34,840 nt of DNA from JAGPHI01 sp036641735 (GTDB taxonomy: Bacteria > Bacillota > Clostridia > Oscillospirales > Ruminococcaceae), in the NCBI GenBank assembly GCA_036641735.1, contig JAVWEG010000014.1, forward strand, positions 1-34,840. Direction: 5' to 3'. Each line of letters begins with the position of its first letter. The stretch's first letter is position 1. The position numbers and the translations under genes are program-made. Below, one piece after another: positions 7,425 through 16,135 of the stretch. The notes under the pieces are model-generated. The model saw only the letters and a list, made by a program, of their open reading frames with translations. It searched no databases and was not told where the DNA came from.

Positions 7425-7940
7425 TTCTAAACATAAAATGAGGAACAAAAGAAAGCAATATATAAATTCACAAGCAGTAAGCAAAAGCTAATATATAGAA
7501 ACTCAAGGCGGATAGCAAACAAACAAATTGGCATTGGGCATATTGTTACTTTATAAATCACAGTGTCGGCAACATAAGACAAAATATCGAAAGCTTGAAA
7601 AATACAAGATGACAAAAAGAATTATGTGTAAAACAAGGCAAATGGATTGCATATCTAGGCATTTTCAAATATTCAGTGGTTTGTTTAGCACGCGCAAATG
7701 ATAGTGGTTTAGCTGATTTTTGTGCAAATAGCTATCAGATGATATCTATAATAAGTAATACTTATTATAAGCATATACTAAAATACATCGTTTAAGCGCG
7801 ATATACGTTATGATAAAATTGCTTATCGAGTGAATTTTTTGCACACGATAGGGGATACAAATAGTATTATAGGTAAAAATATTGCTTAATGTGTAATATT
7901 ATGTATACGAAGGATATTAATTATCATATTGCATACAAAA
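7425..7940. other. AT-rich intergenic stretch without a recognisable gene
   Basis: About 500 bases between the tandem terminators and the citrate synthase terminator. I see no reading frame with a ribosome binding site and no tRNA-like or riboswitch-like fold. It holds a perfect 10-bp palindrome with a 3-base centre (TATAATAAGT/ACTTATTATA, 7747-7769) and an imperfect hairpin at 7824-7850 (TATCG-GTG/CAC-CGATA). It could be remnant DNA. Confidence 0.6.
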
Positions 7941-7978
7941 AAAGCGCACGTTACGAAAATAATCGTAACGTGCGCTTT
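7941..7978 (-). terminator. Intrinsic terminator of the citrate synthase gene
   Basis: A perfect 16-bp stem (AAAGCGCACGTTACGA and complement) with a 6-base loop. Read on the minus strand it ends in a run of seven T. Confidence 0.93.
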
Positions 7979-8004
7979 AAACATTAATCTGTAAAAAGAA
8001 AATA

Positions 8005-9381
8005 CTAAGTTCTATTGCTAAGCTCTGAATAATCCACTCGCTCAGAGACACTCTTATATGCAGGGCGGATAATTTTGCCGGCATTTATAAGCTCCTCTAT
8101 GCGGTGTGCGCTCCAGCCAACGATGCGGCTAACAGCAAAAATAGGAGTGAAAAGCTCGAGCGGTAAATCAAGCATACTGTATACAAAGCCGCTGTAGAAA
8201 TCTATATTAGCGGAAACGCCTTTATATATCTTGCGCTCGTGTCCTATGATTTGGGGCGCAAGCCTTTCTACCGCAGAATACAGCTTGTATTCGTCTGCGC
8301 GGCCTTTTGCGCTGGCAAGAGTTTCCACATAGCCTTTAAAAATATTTGCACGCGGGTCACTAAGAGAATACACTGCGTGTCCCATTCCATAAATCAGCCC
8401 TGTTTTATCGAACGCATTTTTGTTGAGCAGCGCTGTAAGATATTCGGAAATTTGCTCATCATCTGTCCAATCGGTGAGAGTGTTTTTCATATCATCAAAC
8501 ATCTGCACTACCTTGATATTAGCTCCGCCGTGCTTTGGCCCTTTAAGGCTGCCAAGCGCTGCTGCTATAGTGGAATAGGTGTCTGTGCCGGAGCTTGACA
8601 CTACGTGAGTAGTAAATGTGGAGTTGTTACCGCCGCCGTGTTCTGCGTGCAGCACAAGAGCTAAATCTAAAATATGCGCTTCAAGCGGTGTATACTTACT
8701 GTCGGGGCGCAGAATATATAATATGTTTTCGGCAGTGGATAGCTCTGCTTGAGGATTGTGAATGTAAAGACTGTTGCCTTTAACATAATGGTTGTATGCT
8801 TGATAACCATAAACCGACAGCATAGGAAACAAAGCTATAAGCTGCAAGCATTGGCGCAAGACATTATCTATGGAATTGTCGTTTGCGTTTTTATCATAGC
8901 CGTACAAGGTAAGCACACTGCGCGCAAGAGTGTTCATCATATCGGCACTTGGTGCTTTCATTATAATGTCTCTGACAAAATTAGTGGGGAGACTGCGGTA
9001 GCGTGCCAAAAGCTGTCTCGTTTCATTAAGCTGCGTTTGGGTGGGCAAAGTGCCAAATAATAGTAAATACACCACTTCTTCAAAGCCAAAGCGCTGTTCT
9101 TTAATAAATCCGTTTACTATATCTTCTATATCTACACCTCGGTAAAATAGCTTGCCCTCGCAAGGAACCTTTTCACCGTTTACTACGCAGTTTGATTGAA
9201 TTTCACTTACCTCGGTAAGACCGGTGAGTACACCGTTACCGTTAAGGTCTCTCAAACCTCGATTCACTTGATATTTTGCGTAAAGAGCTTGGTCTATAGT
9301 GCTGTTTTGGAGGCACAGATTGCTCAGCTCTTTTATCTCAGGAGTTACTTCGCTGAAGTCGATTATTTGATTTACTGCCAT
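8005..9381 (-). CDS. Citrate synthase (citrate/2-methylcitrate synthase family)
   Basis: Condenses oxaloacetate with acetyl-CoA to citrate at the entry of the TCA or glutamate-forming branch; some relatives use propionyl-CoA. The 458-residue protein shows the expected catalytic residues: HAEHGGGNNSTF (His248), GMGHAVYSLSDPRA (His335) and NIDFYSGFVYSMLDLP (Asp394), plus GPKHGGAN. The C-terminal IVGWSAHRIEE is typical. It carries an N-terminal extension of about 60 residues, as in other clostridial forms. ATG 9381 is preferred over the upstream frame to 9411 because GAAAGGA lies at proper distance. It is monocistronic with an extended -10 promoter and its own terminator. No aconitase or isocitrate dehydrogenase gene is nearby, so its pathway role is inferred from the family only. 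Confidence 0.93.
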   Translation of the reverse strand: MAVNQIIDFSEVTPEIKELSNLCLQNSTIDQALYAKYQVNRGLRDLNGNGVLTGLTEVSEIQSNCVVNGEKVPCEGKLFYRGVDIEDIVNGFIKEQRFGFEEVVYLLLFGTLPTQTQLNETRQLLARYRSLPTNFVRDIIMKAPSADMMNTLARSVLTLYGYDKNANDNSIDNVLRQCLQLIALFPMLSVYGYQAYNHYVKGNSLYIHNPQAELSTAENILYILRPDSKYTPLEAHILDLALVLHAEHGGGNNSTFTTHVVSSSGTDTYSTIAAALGSLKGPKHGGANIKVVQMFDDMKNTLTDWTDDEQISEYLTALLNKNAFDKTGLIYGMGHAVYSLSDPRANIFKGYVETLASAKGRADEYKLYSAVERLAPQIIGHERKIYKGVSANIDFYSGFVYSMLDLPLELFTPIFAVSRIVGWSAHRIEELINAGKIIRPAYKSVSERVDYSELSNRT

Positions 9382-9446
9382 TACTTGTTCATCCTTTCTG
9401 CAAAAGCTCAATTCTAACGAGTGTTATAAACATATTGCTTGTTAAT

Positions 9447-9455
9447 ATTATAGCA
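9447..9455 (-). promoter_or_regulatory. Extended -10 promoter for citrate synthase
   Basis: Minus strand TGCTATAAT: a perfect -10 box with the TGn extension. No good -35 box is visible at standard spacing. It lies about 65 bases upstream of the start codon. Confidence 0.6.
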
Positions 9456-9501
9456 GATTTTTATAAAAAAGATATGAATTTTTTTGTTTTATTTTAAAAA
9501 A

Positions 9502-9535
9502 GGCAGTTTAGTAAAAGTTATTTTACTAAACTGCC
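9502..9535 (-). terminator. Intrinsic terminator of the cheA-cheW-cheR-cheB operon
   Basis: A perfect 15-bp stem (GGCAGTTTAGTAAAA and complement) with a 4-base loop. Read on the minus strand it is followed by TTTTTTAAAAT. It lies just after the cheB stop. Confidence 0.92.
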
Positions 9536-9549
9536 GCTTGTACATTTAA

Positions 9550-10599
9550 TTATCTTATTCCATTTAGATATCTGCCGATTTCGTTATCAATCTCGGTAAG
9601 AGGAGCTTGTTTTACAACACCGCCGATATCGTATGCAACCATAGGCATACCATATACAATGCACGATTCTTTGTCTTGCCCTATTGTGTATGCTCCTGCT
9701 TTACGCATTGCGAGTAGCCCTTTAGCACCATCTGCACCCATTCCGGTAAGTATTACACCTACTGCTCGGTTTTTTGCAACTTCTGATACAGACTGAAATA
9801 ATACATCTACAGACGGGCAATGCCCACTCACTTTGTCACCGCGTTTACTGGTAACGTAATAGCCTTTAGCATCTTTAGCTAAACGCAGATGAAATTCACC
9901 TGCTCCGATAATAATTTGCCCTTGCACTACGCGGTCACCGTCTTCGGCTTCTTTTACACGCATTTTGCAATGCTTGTCTAAACGTTCAGAGTACATTTTA
10001 GTAAATCCGGCAGGCATATGCTGCACTATCACTACACCAGGTGTAGTGGCAGGCAAGTCACGCACTACCTCTAAGATAGCTTCTGTACCGCCTGTAGATG
10101 CGCCAATTGCAATAATCATATTGTTTACAGGGCGCAGCAATGTTACAGGAGCAGGACGCTTTTCGGGGCCTGCCGTAGGTACAGCAGCTTTTTTGCCTAT
10201 TTTGGCTATAGAGCCTATCTTTATTTTTACTACAAGCTCGCGAATAAACGAATTAAGCTCATTTTGATTAGTGACCACAGGCTTTTTTACAAAGTCTACT
10301 GCGCCTGCATCAAGGGCATCTAAAGCGCTTATAGGCGCGCTTGATACTACGACAACAGGCATTGGGTGAATTGGCATTAATTTTTTCAGAAATTGTATGC
10401 CATTCATCTTAGGCATCTCCACGTCCAAAGTAAGAACATCGGGCGCGAGACTCTCTATTTTTTTCATTGCGTCATCGGCATCTGAAGCAGTGCCTACTAT
10501 TTCCAGCATAGGATCTTCGCCAAGCCTGTTAGCTAATACCGTGCGAAACATTATAGAGTCATCTACTACAAGTACACGCGTTTTTTTTGGAGTAATCAT
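9550..10599 (-). CDS. cheB: Chemotaxis response regulator methylesterase CheB
   Basis: Removes methyl groups from glutamates of chemoreceptors (EC 3.1.1.61) and can deamidate glutamines, giving adaptation. 349 residues, normal length. The N-terminal receiver domain (about 1-125) has the acidic pair Asp13-Asp14, the phospho-acceptor Asp59 in LTLDVEMP, and Lys106 in VKKP. A linker of about 35 residues leads to the catalytic domain, with the triad Ser168 (GASTGGT), His194 (VQHMP) and Asp290 (TGMGADG). It starts 2 bases after the cheR stop, so translation is probably coupled. It is the last gene of the operon. Phosphorylation by the CheA encoded upstream is expected to activate it. Confidence 0.97.
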   Translation of the reverse strand: MITPKKTRVLVVDDSIMFRTVLANRLGEDPMLEIVGTASDADDAMKKIESLAPDVLTLDVEMPKMNGIQFLKKLMPIHPMPVVVVSSAPISALDALDAGAVDFVKKPVVTNQNELNSFIRELVVKIKIGSIAKIGKKAAVPTAGPEKRPAPVTLLRPVNNMIIAIGASTGGTEAILEVVRDLPATTPGVVIVQHMPAGFTKMYSERLDKHCKMRVKEAEDGDRVVQGQIIIGAGEFHLRLAKDAKGYYVTSKRGDKVSGHCPSVDVLFQSVSEVAKNRAVGVILTGMGADGAKGLLAMRKAGAYTIGQDKESCIVYGMPMVAYDIGGVVKQAPLTEIDNEIGRYLNGIR

Positions 10600-10601
10600 A
10601 A

Positions 10602-11417
10602 TTATTTACTCCTTTTCTGATATATTGCAGGCTGAACATAAGAATAACGTGTAGTATCTTTTGCCACACTTTCAGAATGTCCGATAAACAAATAGCCCTG
10701 ATCTGCTGTGAAATCGTAATATTTATCCACAAGGTTCTTTTTAGTGGGGCCGTCGAAATAAATCATTACATTGCGGCAAAATATAAGGTCAAAGGGATGC
10801 TTGAATTTAAATGGTTCCATAAGATTAATAACTTTAAAAACTACTTCTTTACGTATTTTTTCTATTACTTGGAAGCTACCGTTATTTAAGTCTTTAAAGT
10901 ATTTTTGCCGCCATAAAGGAGGAATATCCTTTATTTCGTCGCTTGTGTATATTGCGTTTTTGGCTTTTTCCAGTACATTCATAGATATATCAGATGCCAA
11001 AATCTGCGTATTCCACTCAGATTTGTGCATTCCGAAATATTCATCTATTGTCATTGCCATTGTGTATGCCTCTTGCCCTGATGAGCAGCCTGCACTCCAA
11101 AGATACAAAGTTTTGCTTGGACGTGAGCGCTCAAAAGCAGGCAAAACAGTACTTTTCATATAATCATAATGCTCGGTTTCGCGCAAAAAGAATGTATAAT
11201 TTGTAGTTAGCTTATTAATTAATGTGGTTACTTCATTACCGGTTTTGTCGGCAAATAAAAAATCCATATATTGCCTAAAAGTGGTAAAACCGTGTCCTAT
11301 TAATATATTAGACATACGTCCCTCTATGAGGATACGCTTTTTCGATAAGTCTATACCATAATTTTTGTGTACAAAGGTAACAAGATCTTTAAATTCTTGG
11401 TCTGTTAGCTTTAACAT
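10602..11417 (-). CDS. cheR: Chemotaxis protein methyltransferase CheR
   Basis: Transfers methyl groups from S-adenosylmethionine to receptor glutamates (EC 2.1.1.80), opposing CheB. 271 residues, normal. The small helical N-terminal domain ends in TTNYTFFLRETEHYDYM, a CheR hallmark. The Rossmann-like domain shows the SAM-binding loop WSAGCSSGQEAYTMAM, the acidic ASDIS strand end, FCRNVMIYF and GHSES. No C-terminal receptor-tethering or TPR extension is present. It follows cheW after about 45 bases and directly precedes cheB. Confidence 0.96.
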   Translation of the reverse strand: MLKLTDQEFKDLVTFVHKNYGIDLSKKRILIEGRMSNILIGHGFTTFRQYMDFLFADKTGNEVTTLINKLTTNYTFFLRETEHYDYMKSTVLPAFERSRPSKTLYLWSAGCSSGQEAYTMAMTIDEYFGMHKSEWNTQILASDISMNVLEKAKNAIYTSDEIKDIPPLWRQKYFKDLNNGSFQVIEKIRKEVVFKVINLMEPFKFKHPFDLIFCRNVMIYFDGPTKKNLVDKYYDFTADQGYLFIGHSESVAKDTTRYSYVQPAIYQKRSK

Positions 11418-11462
11418 TTGTAAGGCTCCTTTCAGTGGCTCCTTAAATTTATAGCATTGTAG

Positions 11463-11948
11463 CTATACCACTAAGGCAGGTGTGGCAGTCTCGTCTGCCA
11501 AAAACTTTTGGCAATCGAGATTAAGCACAAGCTTATCGCCAATTTTGGATACACTTGAAAGATATTTTTTCGTGTTGATATTAGTGAAATCCGGTAACGG
11601 AGCAAGATTGTCTTGGTCAAAATCTATTACCTCGGACACACTGTCGGCAATAAGACCTACAAGAGAATCTTGCCAGCTTATTACTATTATGCAGGTGCGT
11701 TCGTCGTACGCACGCTCTTGCATACCTATTTTATGACGCACGTCAATTACAGGTACTATACGTCCACGCAAATTAATGATGCCGTGGATATATCCCGGAA
11801 TACCAGGAACATTAGTGATATTTTGAATACCGATAATCTCTATTACGTGTATAAGCTCTACTCCATAAGTGGCATCACCAATAAAAAATGTAAGATATTT
11901 GCCAAGTAAATCGTCCTCAACGGTAGATGTATTGTTCATTTCGTCCAT
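11463..11948 (-). CDS. cheW: Chemotaxis coupling protein CheW
   Basis: Couples the histidine kinase CheA to membrane chemoreceptors. The 161-residue protein is essentially one CheW domain: KYLTFFIGDATYGVELIHVI, NITNVPGIPGYIHGIINLRG, RIVPVIDVRHKIGM and the LVGLIADSVSEVIDF segment. Start ATG 11948 has a perfect AGGAGG whose first base is part of the cheA stop region (TAAGGAGG), 9 bases upstream of the start, so cheA and cheW are tightly linked. Alternative assignment is unlikely. Confidence 0.96.
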   Translation of the reverse strand: MDEMNNTSTVEDDLLGKYLTFFIGDATYGVELIHVIEIIGIQNITNVPGIPGYIHGIINLRGRIVPVIDVRHKIGMQERAYDERTCIIVISWQDSLVGLIADSVSEVIDFDQDNLAPLPDFTNINTKKYLSSVSKIGDKLVLNLDCQKFLADETATPALVV

Positions 11949-11962
11949 TATGCTGCGCCTCC

Positions 11963-14062
11963 TTAAAAGTTATTAAGCATACTGTTTATATCGAGTATCA
12001 AGCTGATACTGCCGTCGCCCATAATTGTGCAGCCTGCAAGCCCAAATCCCTTTATTTCGTACTTGCTAAGATATGCAGGGAAGGGCTTTACCACTACTTG
12101 CTGCTCGCCTACGAGCTGGTCTACAAACAAGCAAGCGGATTTATTCTCGTTTTCCACAAGTATGAATATACCGTCGGGCAAGCTTTCTACAGCATTTTCT
12201 ACGGAATATATTTTATGTAAGCGAATTATCGGATAGCAGTCACCGCGCAGCATTACCATCTCGGTGCCTTCGGTGTCTTCTATTACATCTATTTCATCAG
12301 ATAGCTTAAATGTTTGCTTGATAGACGTGATAGGAATAGTATAAGTTTCGCCTGCTACGGCTACTTCCATTCCGTCTACTATTGCAAGAGTAAGAGGTAT
12401 CTTTATAGTAAATGTAGTGCCGACATTAAGCTTTGATTCAACGCTGATAGAGCCGTTTACTTTTTCCAAATTTTTACGCACCACGTCCATACCAACGCCA
12501 CGTCCCGAATATTCGGTAACTACTTCGTTAGTGGAAAATCCGGGTAGCATAATCATATTGAAAATTTCTTTTTCGCTATATTCTTTATCGGGCTTTGTGA
12601 TTAATCCGTTTTTCTTTGCCTTAGTCATAATTACAGACGAATTTAGTCCGCGTCCGTCATCAGCTACGGTTATCACTATTTCTCCGCCCACGTTGTTAGC
12701 GGCTAAAGTAATTTTGCCTTCTTCGCTCTTGCCAAGCGCTATGCGCTCCTCGGGGCTTTCAATGGCGTGATCCATTGCATTGCGTATCATATGCATAAAT
12801 GGATCTGCCAATACGTCATTTATGGTTTTATCCACTTCTGTTTCGCCGCCAATAGTAACAAGCTCCACTTCTTTGCCAAGCTTTTTGTTCATATCACGTA
12901 CTATACGATTCATCTTTTGGAATACACCGGATAGCGGCACCATACGTATAGACATAACAATATCTTGCAATTGGTCGGTAAGCTTGCGCAGCTGACGAGT
13001 AGATTTATTAAAGTTTTCGAGCTGCATATTTTTAAGCTCGGGATTGTTAGCTACCATAGACTCAGCTATTACTATCTCGCCCATTACGTCCATAAGTTGG
13101 TCGAGCTTGGTTTGGTTTACACTGATAAGGCTTTGCTTGCCGGGGCCGCGTGAAGCGGCTGCGGATTCAGTGGCTATAGCCTCAGGCACCTTTGCGGCGG
13201 CGGCAACATCTGCACTGTTATTGGCGGCTTCGGCAGCTATAACGGTATCGGTGTCTGCTTTAGGTGCTGCATTTTCATTTGCTTCTATGTATTCATAGGA
13301 ATGAATATTAGTGGAATTTTCAATAATATTATAAATATGTGACAGCGGTAAGCTTGTTTTAAATTTTACAAGAAAACCGTTTTTTACAAGGTCTGCACAG
13401 CACGAGGAATTAGACTCAGGATTTTGCGGCTCTGAATCAAGATAATCGCAATCGTCTTTTAGCTGTGTCATTAGCATAAATGCGCGGATATTTTCCATCT
13501 GACAGCCTTCATCAAAGAATACACGTATTTGATGCAGGTCTTCACCGTCGGCAGCAGTTTCCTCGGCTATGGGCGCAGAGGCTTCAGAAGCTGCATTTTG
13601 GACGGGCGCTGCTTGGGTAACCGGCACTATCAATGGAGACTCGCCTTTAAGCGCCGCTACTACACCGCCTATTTGAGCCGTGAGGGCGCTTGAATCCTCA
13701 GGCTTGTAATCATCATTTTGCTGTATAGATTCTACTTCGGACTTTAAAAAGTCCGACGACTGGAACAGTAAATCGAAAATAGGACCTGAATTTTCATCGT
13801 TCATCTTTTTAGGATCGTCACGTACTATGAAGAACATATCTTCCATATGGTGAGCAAGCTCTTGAATACCTGTAAGGCCCATCATTGCTGACGAACCCTT
13901 TATGGTATGCATTATACGAAAGATTTCGTTGATGTTGTCATCCGTCATTGTTTTACTTTTCTCGGAATTAAGCAAAATCTCATCAAGCTGTTCTAACAAG
14001 GTAGTTGTCTCATAGATAAACATATCAACCATTGGTTCCATACTTGCGTCAAAAACACTCAT
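11963..14062 (-). CDS. cheA: Chemotaxis histidine kinase CheA
   Basis: The receptor-controlled kinase that phosphorylates CheY and CheB. 699 residues. P1 (about 1-110) has the phosphorylated His52 in MHTIKGSS. P2 (about 176-260) has the IRVFFDEGCQMENIRAF motif typical of Firmicute response-regulator docking domains. P3 dimerisation is about 312-375 (SVNQTKLDQLMDVMGEIVI). The P4 kinase domain has the N box HMIRNAMDHAIE (424-435), G1 ADDGRGLN, the GFST box and G2 GRGVGMD (520-526). The CheW-like P5 runs from about 560 to the end. Two Ala/Glu/Pro-rich linkers separate P1, P2 and P3. It is the first gene of the operon, with a promoter at 14124-14152. CheY, receptors and other adaptation genes are not in the window. 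Confidence 0.97.
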   Translation of the reverse strand: MSVFDASMEPMVDMFIYETTTLLEQLDEILLNSEKSKTMTDDNINEIFRIMHTIKGSSAMMGLTGIQELAHHMEDMFFIVRDDPKKMNDENSGPIFDLLFQSSDFLKSEVESIQQNDDYKPEDSSALTAQIGGVVAALKGESPLIVPVTQAAPVQNAASEASAPIAEETAADGEDLHQIRVFFDEGCQMENIRAFMLMTQLKDDCDYLDSEPQNPESNSSCCADLVKNGFLVKFKTSLPLSHIYNIIENSTNIHSYEYIEANENAAPKADTDTVIAAEAANNSADVAAAAKVPEAIATESAAASRGPGKQSLISVNQTKLDQLMDVMGEIVIAESMVANNPELKNMQLENFNKSTRQLRKLTDQLQDIVMSIRMVPLSGVFQKMNRIVRDMNKKLGKEVELVTIGGETEVDKTINDVLADPFMHMIRNAMDHAIESPEERIALGKSEEGKITLAANNVGGEIVITVADDGRGLNSSVIMTKAKKNGLITKPDKEYSEKEIFNMIMLPGFSTNEVVTEYSGRGVGMDVVRKNLEKVNGSISVESKLNVGTTFTIKIPLTLAIVDGMEVAVAGETYTIPITSIKQTFKLSDEIDVIEDTEGTEMVMLRGDCYPIIRLHKIYSVENAVESLPDGIFILVENENKSACLFVDQLVGEQQVVVKPFPAYLSKYEIKGFGLAGCTIMGDGSISLILDINSMLNNF

Positions 14063-14123
14063 TTTTTCACCCGCTAACTTTATATTTGCATTGGTTATTT
14101 AGTTTAAAACTATTAATAACACT

Positions 14124-14152
14124 ATTGTATCATTTTATGTTGCAATTTGCAA
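14124..14152 (-). promoter_or_regulatory. Sigma-A-type promoter for the chemotaxis operon
   Basis: Minus strand TTGCAA (14152-14147), 17 bases, TACAAT (14129-14124), about 60 bases before the cheA start. No sigma-28-like TAAA/GCCGATAA pair is evident. Confidence 0.6.
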
Positions 14153-14201
14153 AATATTTTGTAAGTTTTTCAATAAAAATTTATTTATTTTGCAAACGGT
14201 G

Positions 14202-14231
14202 TTGATTTTAGCAAAAAAAACACGATATAAT
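14202..14231 (+). promoter_or_regulatory. Promoter for the FliK-like/FlhB-like pair
   Basis: TTGATT (14202-14207), 18 bases, perfect TATAAT (14226-14231). It is divergent from the cheA promoter within the same 199-base intergenic region. Confidence 0.65.
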
Positions 14232-14261
14232 AAGTATGGACTATAAAAAGGGGGTACTGCT

Positions 14262-15659
14262 TTGGCTGATTTATTAAGAATAACCACTCCGCTTTTAGAT
14301 AAGGCGCCTATCCAGCCTAATAAGCCTGTGGCAGATCCGGCAGTGCCGTTTCAGCTTACGGAGCTTTCTAAGGTAATAAAGACAGATCCGCAAACAGAGC
14401 TTCTGAAACAAAATAACGGAGAAGTGCCTAAAGATGAGATGCCAAGCGTTCTTATGAATTTGCTTAAGGATCCATCTGTAACGGTAGGATTTCTTAAAAA
14501 TATATTTATGCTCGAGGAGATTATTAATCTTCTGCCTGCTAACAATACCACGCTTACAGCCGAGATAGAGCAATTGTTTGAACAGCTGCTTGTGCCGCCC
14601 GAAGGTATAGCATCGGAGCTAAAGCGCCAAGAGGCGGCATCTACGTCGTTTAAAGGTGAGCTTTTCGATTTTTTGCGCACTACATTAAAAGATATGCCAA
14701 AGCCCGAGATGCGTTTTGCAATCGCCAATTTACTTAAAAGCCTTAACGGAGTGCGTACCAAAGAGCCGATTTTGCGCTCGGTAGCGAACAGCCTCGAATT
14801 TGTGGCGAGCAATATTCAGGGCAATCAAAAGCTTGCTGAAAAATTAATGGATTTGGCAAAGGCGCTTCGTTTGCCAAGTGCGCCTGCGGCATTTACTCCG
14901 CTAAAAGAAGAAATACAAAGAACCTTGCGCCAAGTAGAGAGCAGTATACTGTTTACACCAAAGCTTGAAAAAATATTGCCGCTGATAAAATACAATCTAT
15001 CGAGATTTCAAGATAATCCCAATTTTCTTGACGAGTCCGTAGGTGCGCTTATTTCCACACTCGATGGTGACGACCAAAAACAATTGCTCGCGGCATTGAT
15101 GCGCAAAGAAATTATGCTATCACCAAATGCGCATAAAGATCCGTCAAAGGTAATGGATATTATTGCCAAAATTATCGGGAGAGAGGCAAGCGAAAAAGAT
15201 TTGTCGCTGATGGGCAGCGAAAAACTGGAAAAAATAGTACATAGCCTTTTGTCGTCTCCGTGTAACTATACTCCGCTATTGCATTTTATTGTGCCTGTAG
15301 AGGTGAATGATATGCGCTCGTTTGCAGAGCTGTGGGTAGATCCTAACAGTGAAGAAGCCAAAGCGGCAGGGGCAGGAGACGAATGTATTCACGTATTGGC
15401 AGTATTTGATGTAGATGGAATAGGGCGCTTTGAAGCAGAGCTTTTTACGCAAGGACAAGATATGGTATTGTCAGTTTTATGCCCCGAGGCATATTTGTCT
15501 GCATTTAAGCCTTTAGCGGATAAGCTGCCGTCGATTATAGGCTCTACCGGATTTAAACTTAGAGAAACCAAAATAGGCAAGCTCGATAGGCAGCGCTCAC
15601 TTATGGACGTATTTAAAAGCTTGCCGTACAGGAGGGTAGGAATAGATGTCAAAATCTGA
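14262..15659 (+). CDS. FliK-like protein (YlqG type)
   Basis: A 465-residue, mostly helical protein without signal peptide or membrane segments. It starts at TTG 14262, 7 bases after AAAGGGGG. The last 100 residues (from about 360: IHVLAVFDVDGIGRFEAELF, then VLSVLCPEAYLSAFKPLADK, ending SLPYRRVGIDVKI) have the alternating beta pattern of the FliK C-terminal domain. The first 330 residues form a helical array with leucine-rich segments such as LFEQLLVPPEGIASELKRQE. The gene overlaps the following FlhB C-terminal-like gene by 14 bases. That pairing matches the Bacillus ylqG-ylqH arrangement, which supports a flagellar-export-related role, perhaps a second substrate-specificity switch. The assignment rests on weak C-terminal similarity plus context. 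Confidence 0.6.
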   Translation: MADLLRITTPLLDKAPIQPNKPVADPAVPFQLTELSKVIKTDPQTELLKQNNGEVPKDEMPSVLMNLLKDPSVTVGFLKNIFMLEEIINLLPANNTTLTAEIEQLFEQLLVPPEGIASELKRQEAASTSFKGELFDFLRTTLKDMPKPEMRFAIANLLKSLNGVRTKEPILRSVANSLEFVASNIQGNQKLAEKLMDLAKALRLPSAPAAFTPLKEEIQRTLRQVESSILFTPKLEKILPLIKYNLSRFQDNPNFLDESVGALISTLDGDDQKQLLAALMRKEIMLSPNAHKDPSKVMDIIAKIIGREASEKDLSLMGSEKLEKIVHSLLSSPCNYTPLLHFIVPVEVNDMRSFAELWVDPNSEEAKAAGAGDECIHVLAVFDVDGIGRFEAELFTQGQDMVLSVLCPEAYLSAFKPLADKLPSIIGSTGFKLRETKIGKLDRQRSLMDVFKSLPYRRVGIDVKI

Positions 15660-16014
15660 TGCAAGAAAAACCAAAGCCGTGGCGCTTAAATACCAAGAGG
15701 AAAGTGATGCAGCGCCTGTGGTAATAGCTTCGGGATATGGCACTATAGCTGAAAAAATAGTGGATATTGCAGAGCAAAAGGGCATACCTGTATTCAGAGA
15801 CGATTCGGCGGCTTCGCTAATGTGTATGCTGGAGGTTGGGCGCAGTATTCCACCGGAATTATACGAGTGCATAGCGGCTGTTTATATGCAGATATTGCAG
15901 ATATCGGGAGAAATCAAACATTATCAAAACGAAGCGAAAGCGCCTGTTCACAATGCCAATATTGATGATTTACGCGATAAAATATCGTCAATGTCACGCG
16001 AGGACAAAAAATAA
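15646..16014 (+). CDS. FlhB C-terminal-domain homologue (YlqH type)
   Basis: A 122-residue protein matching only the cytoplasmic C-terminal domain of the flagellar export switch protein FlhB: KTKAVALKYQEESDAAPVVI, then AEKIVDIAEQKGIPVFRDDS and GRSIPPELYECIAAVYMQIL. There are no membrane helices. The NPTH self-cleavage motif that precedes AVALKY in FlhB is missing; the sequence begins MSKSDARKTKAVALKY, so the protein resembles the already cleaved half. ATG 15646 follows AGGAGG by 10 bases and lies inside the end of the FliK-like gene. The role of such FlhB2 proteins is not settled; acting with the partner gene on flagellar protein export is the natural inference. A lysine-rich tail follows the domain. 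Confidence 0.82.
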   Translation: MSKSDARKTKAVALKYQEESDAAPVVIASGYGTIAEKIVDIAEQKGIPVFRDDSAASLMCMLEVGRSIPPELYECIAAVYMQILQISGEIKHYQNEAKAPVHNANIDDLRDKISSMSREDKK

Positions 16015-16135
16015 GCAAAACTTTGTTACAATCTTATGGAAAACTAGAGACAAGCGACGATATTATATGTTATACTATATGTAAATTTTAATATGTTTTG
16101 CAGAATAATGTTTTGCAAAAACCGGAGGTGAATAG

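Noticed and set aside
7427..7615. A 62-codon hydrophobic minus-strand frame
   Set aside because: TTG start without a ribosome binding site, in AT-rich DNA next to a terminator; likely chance.
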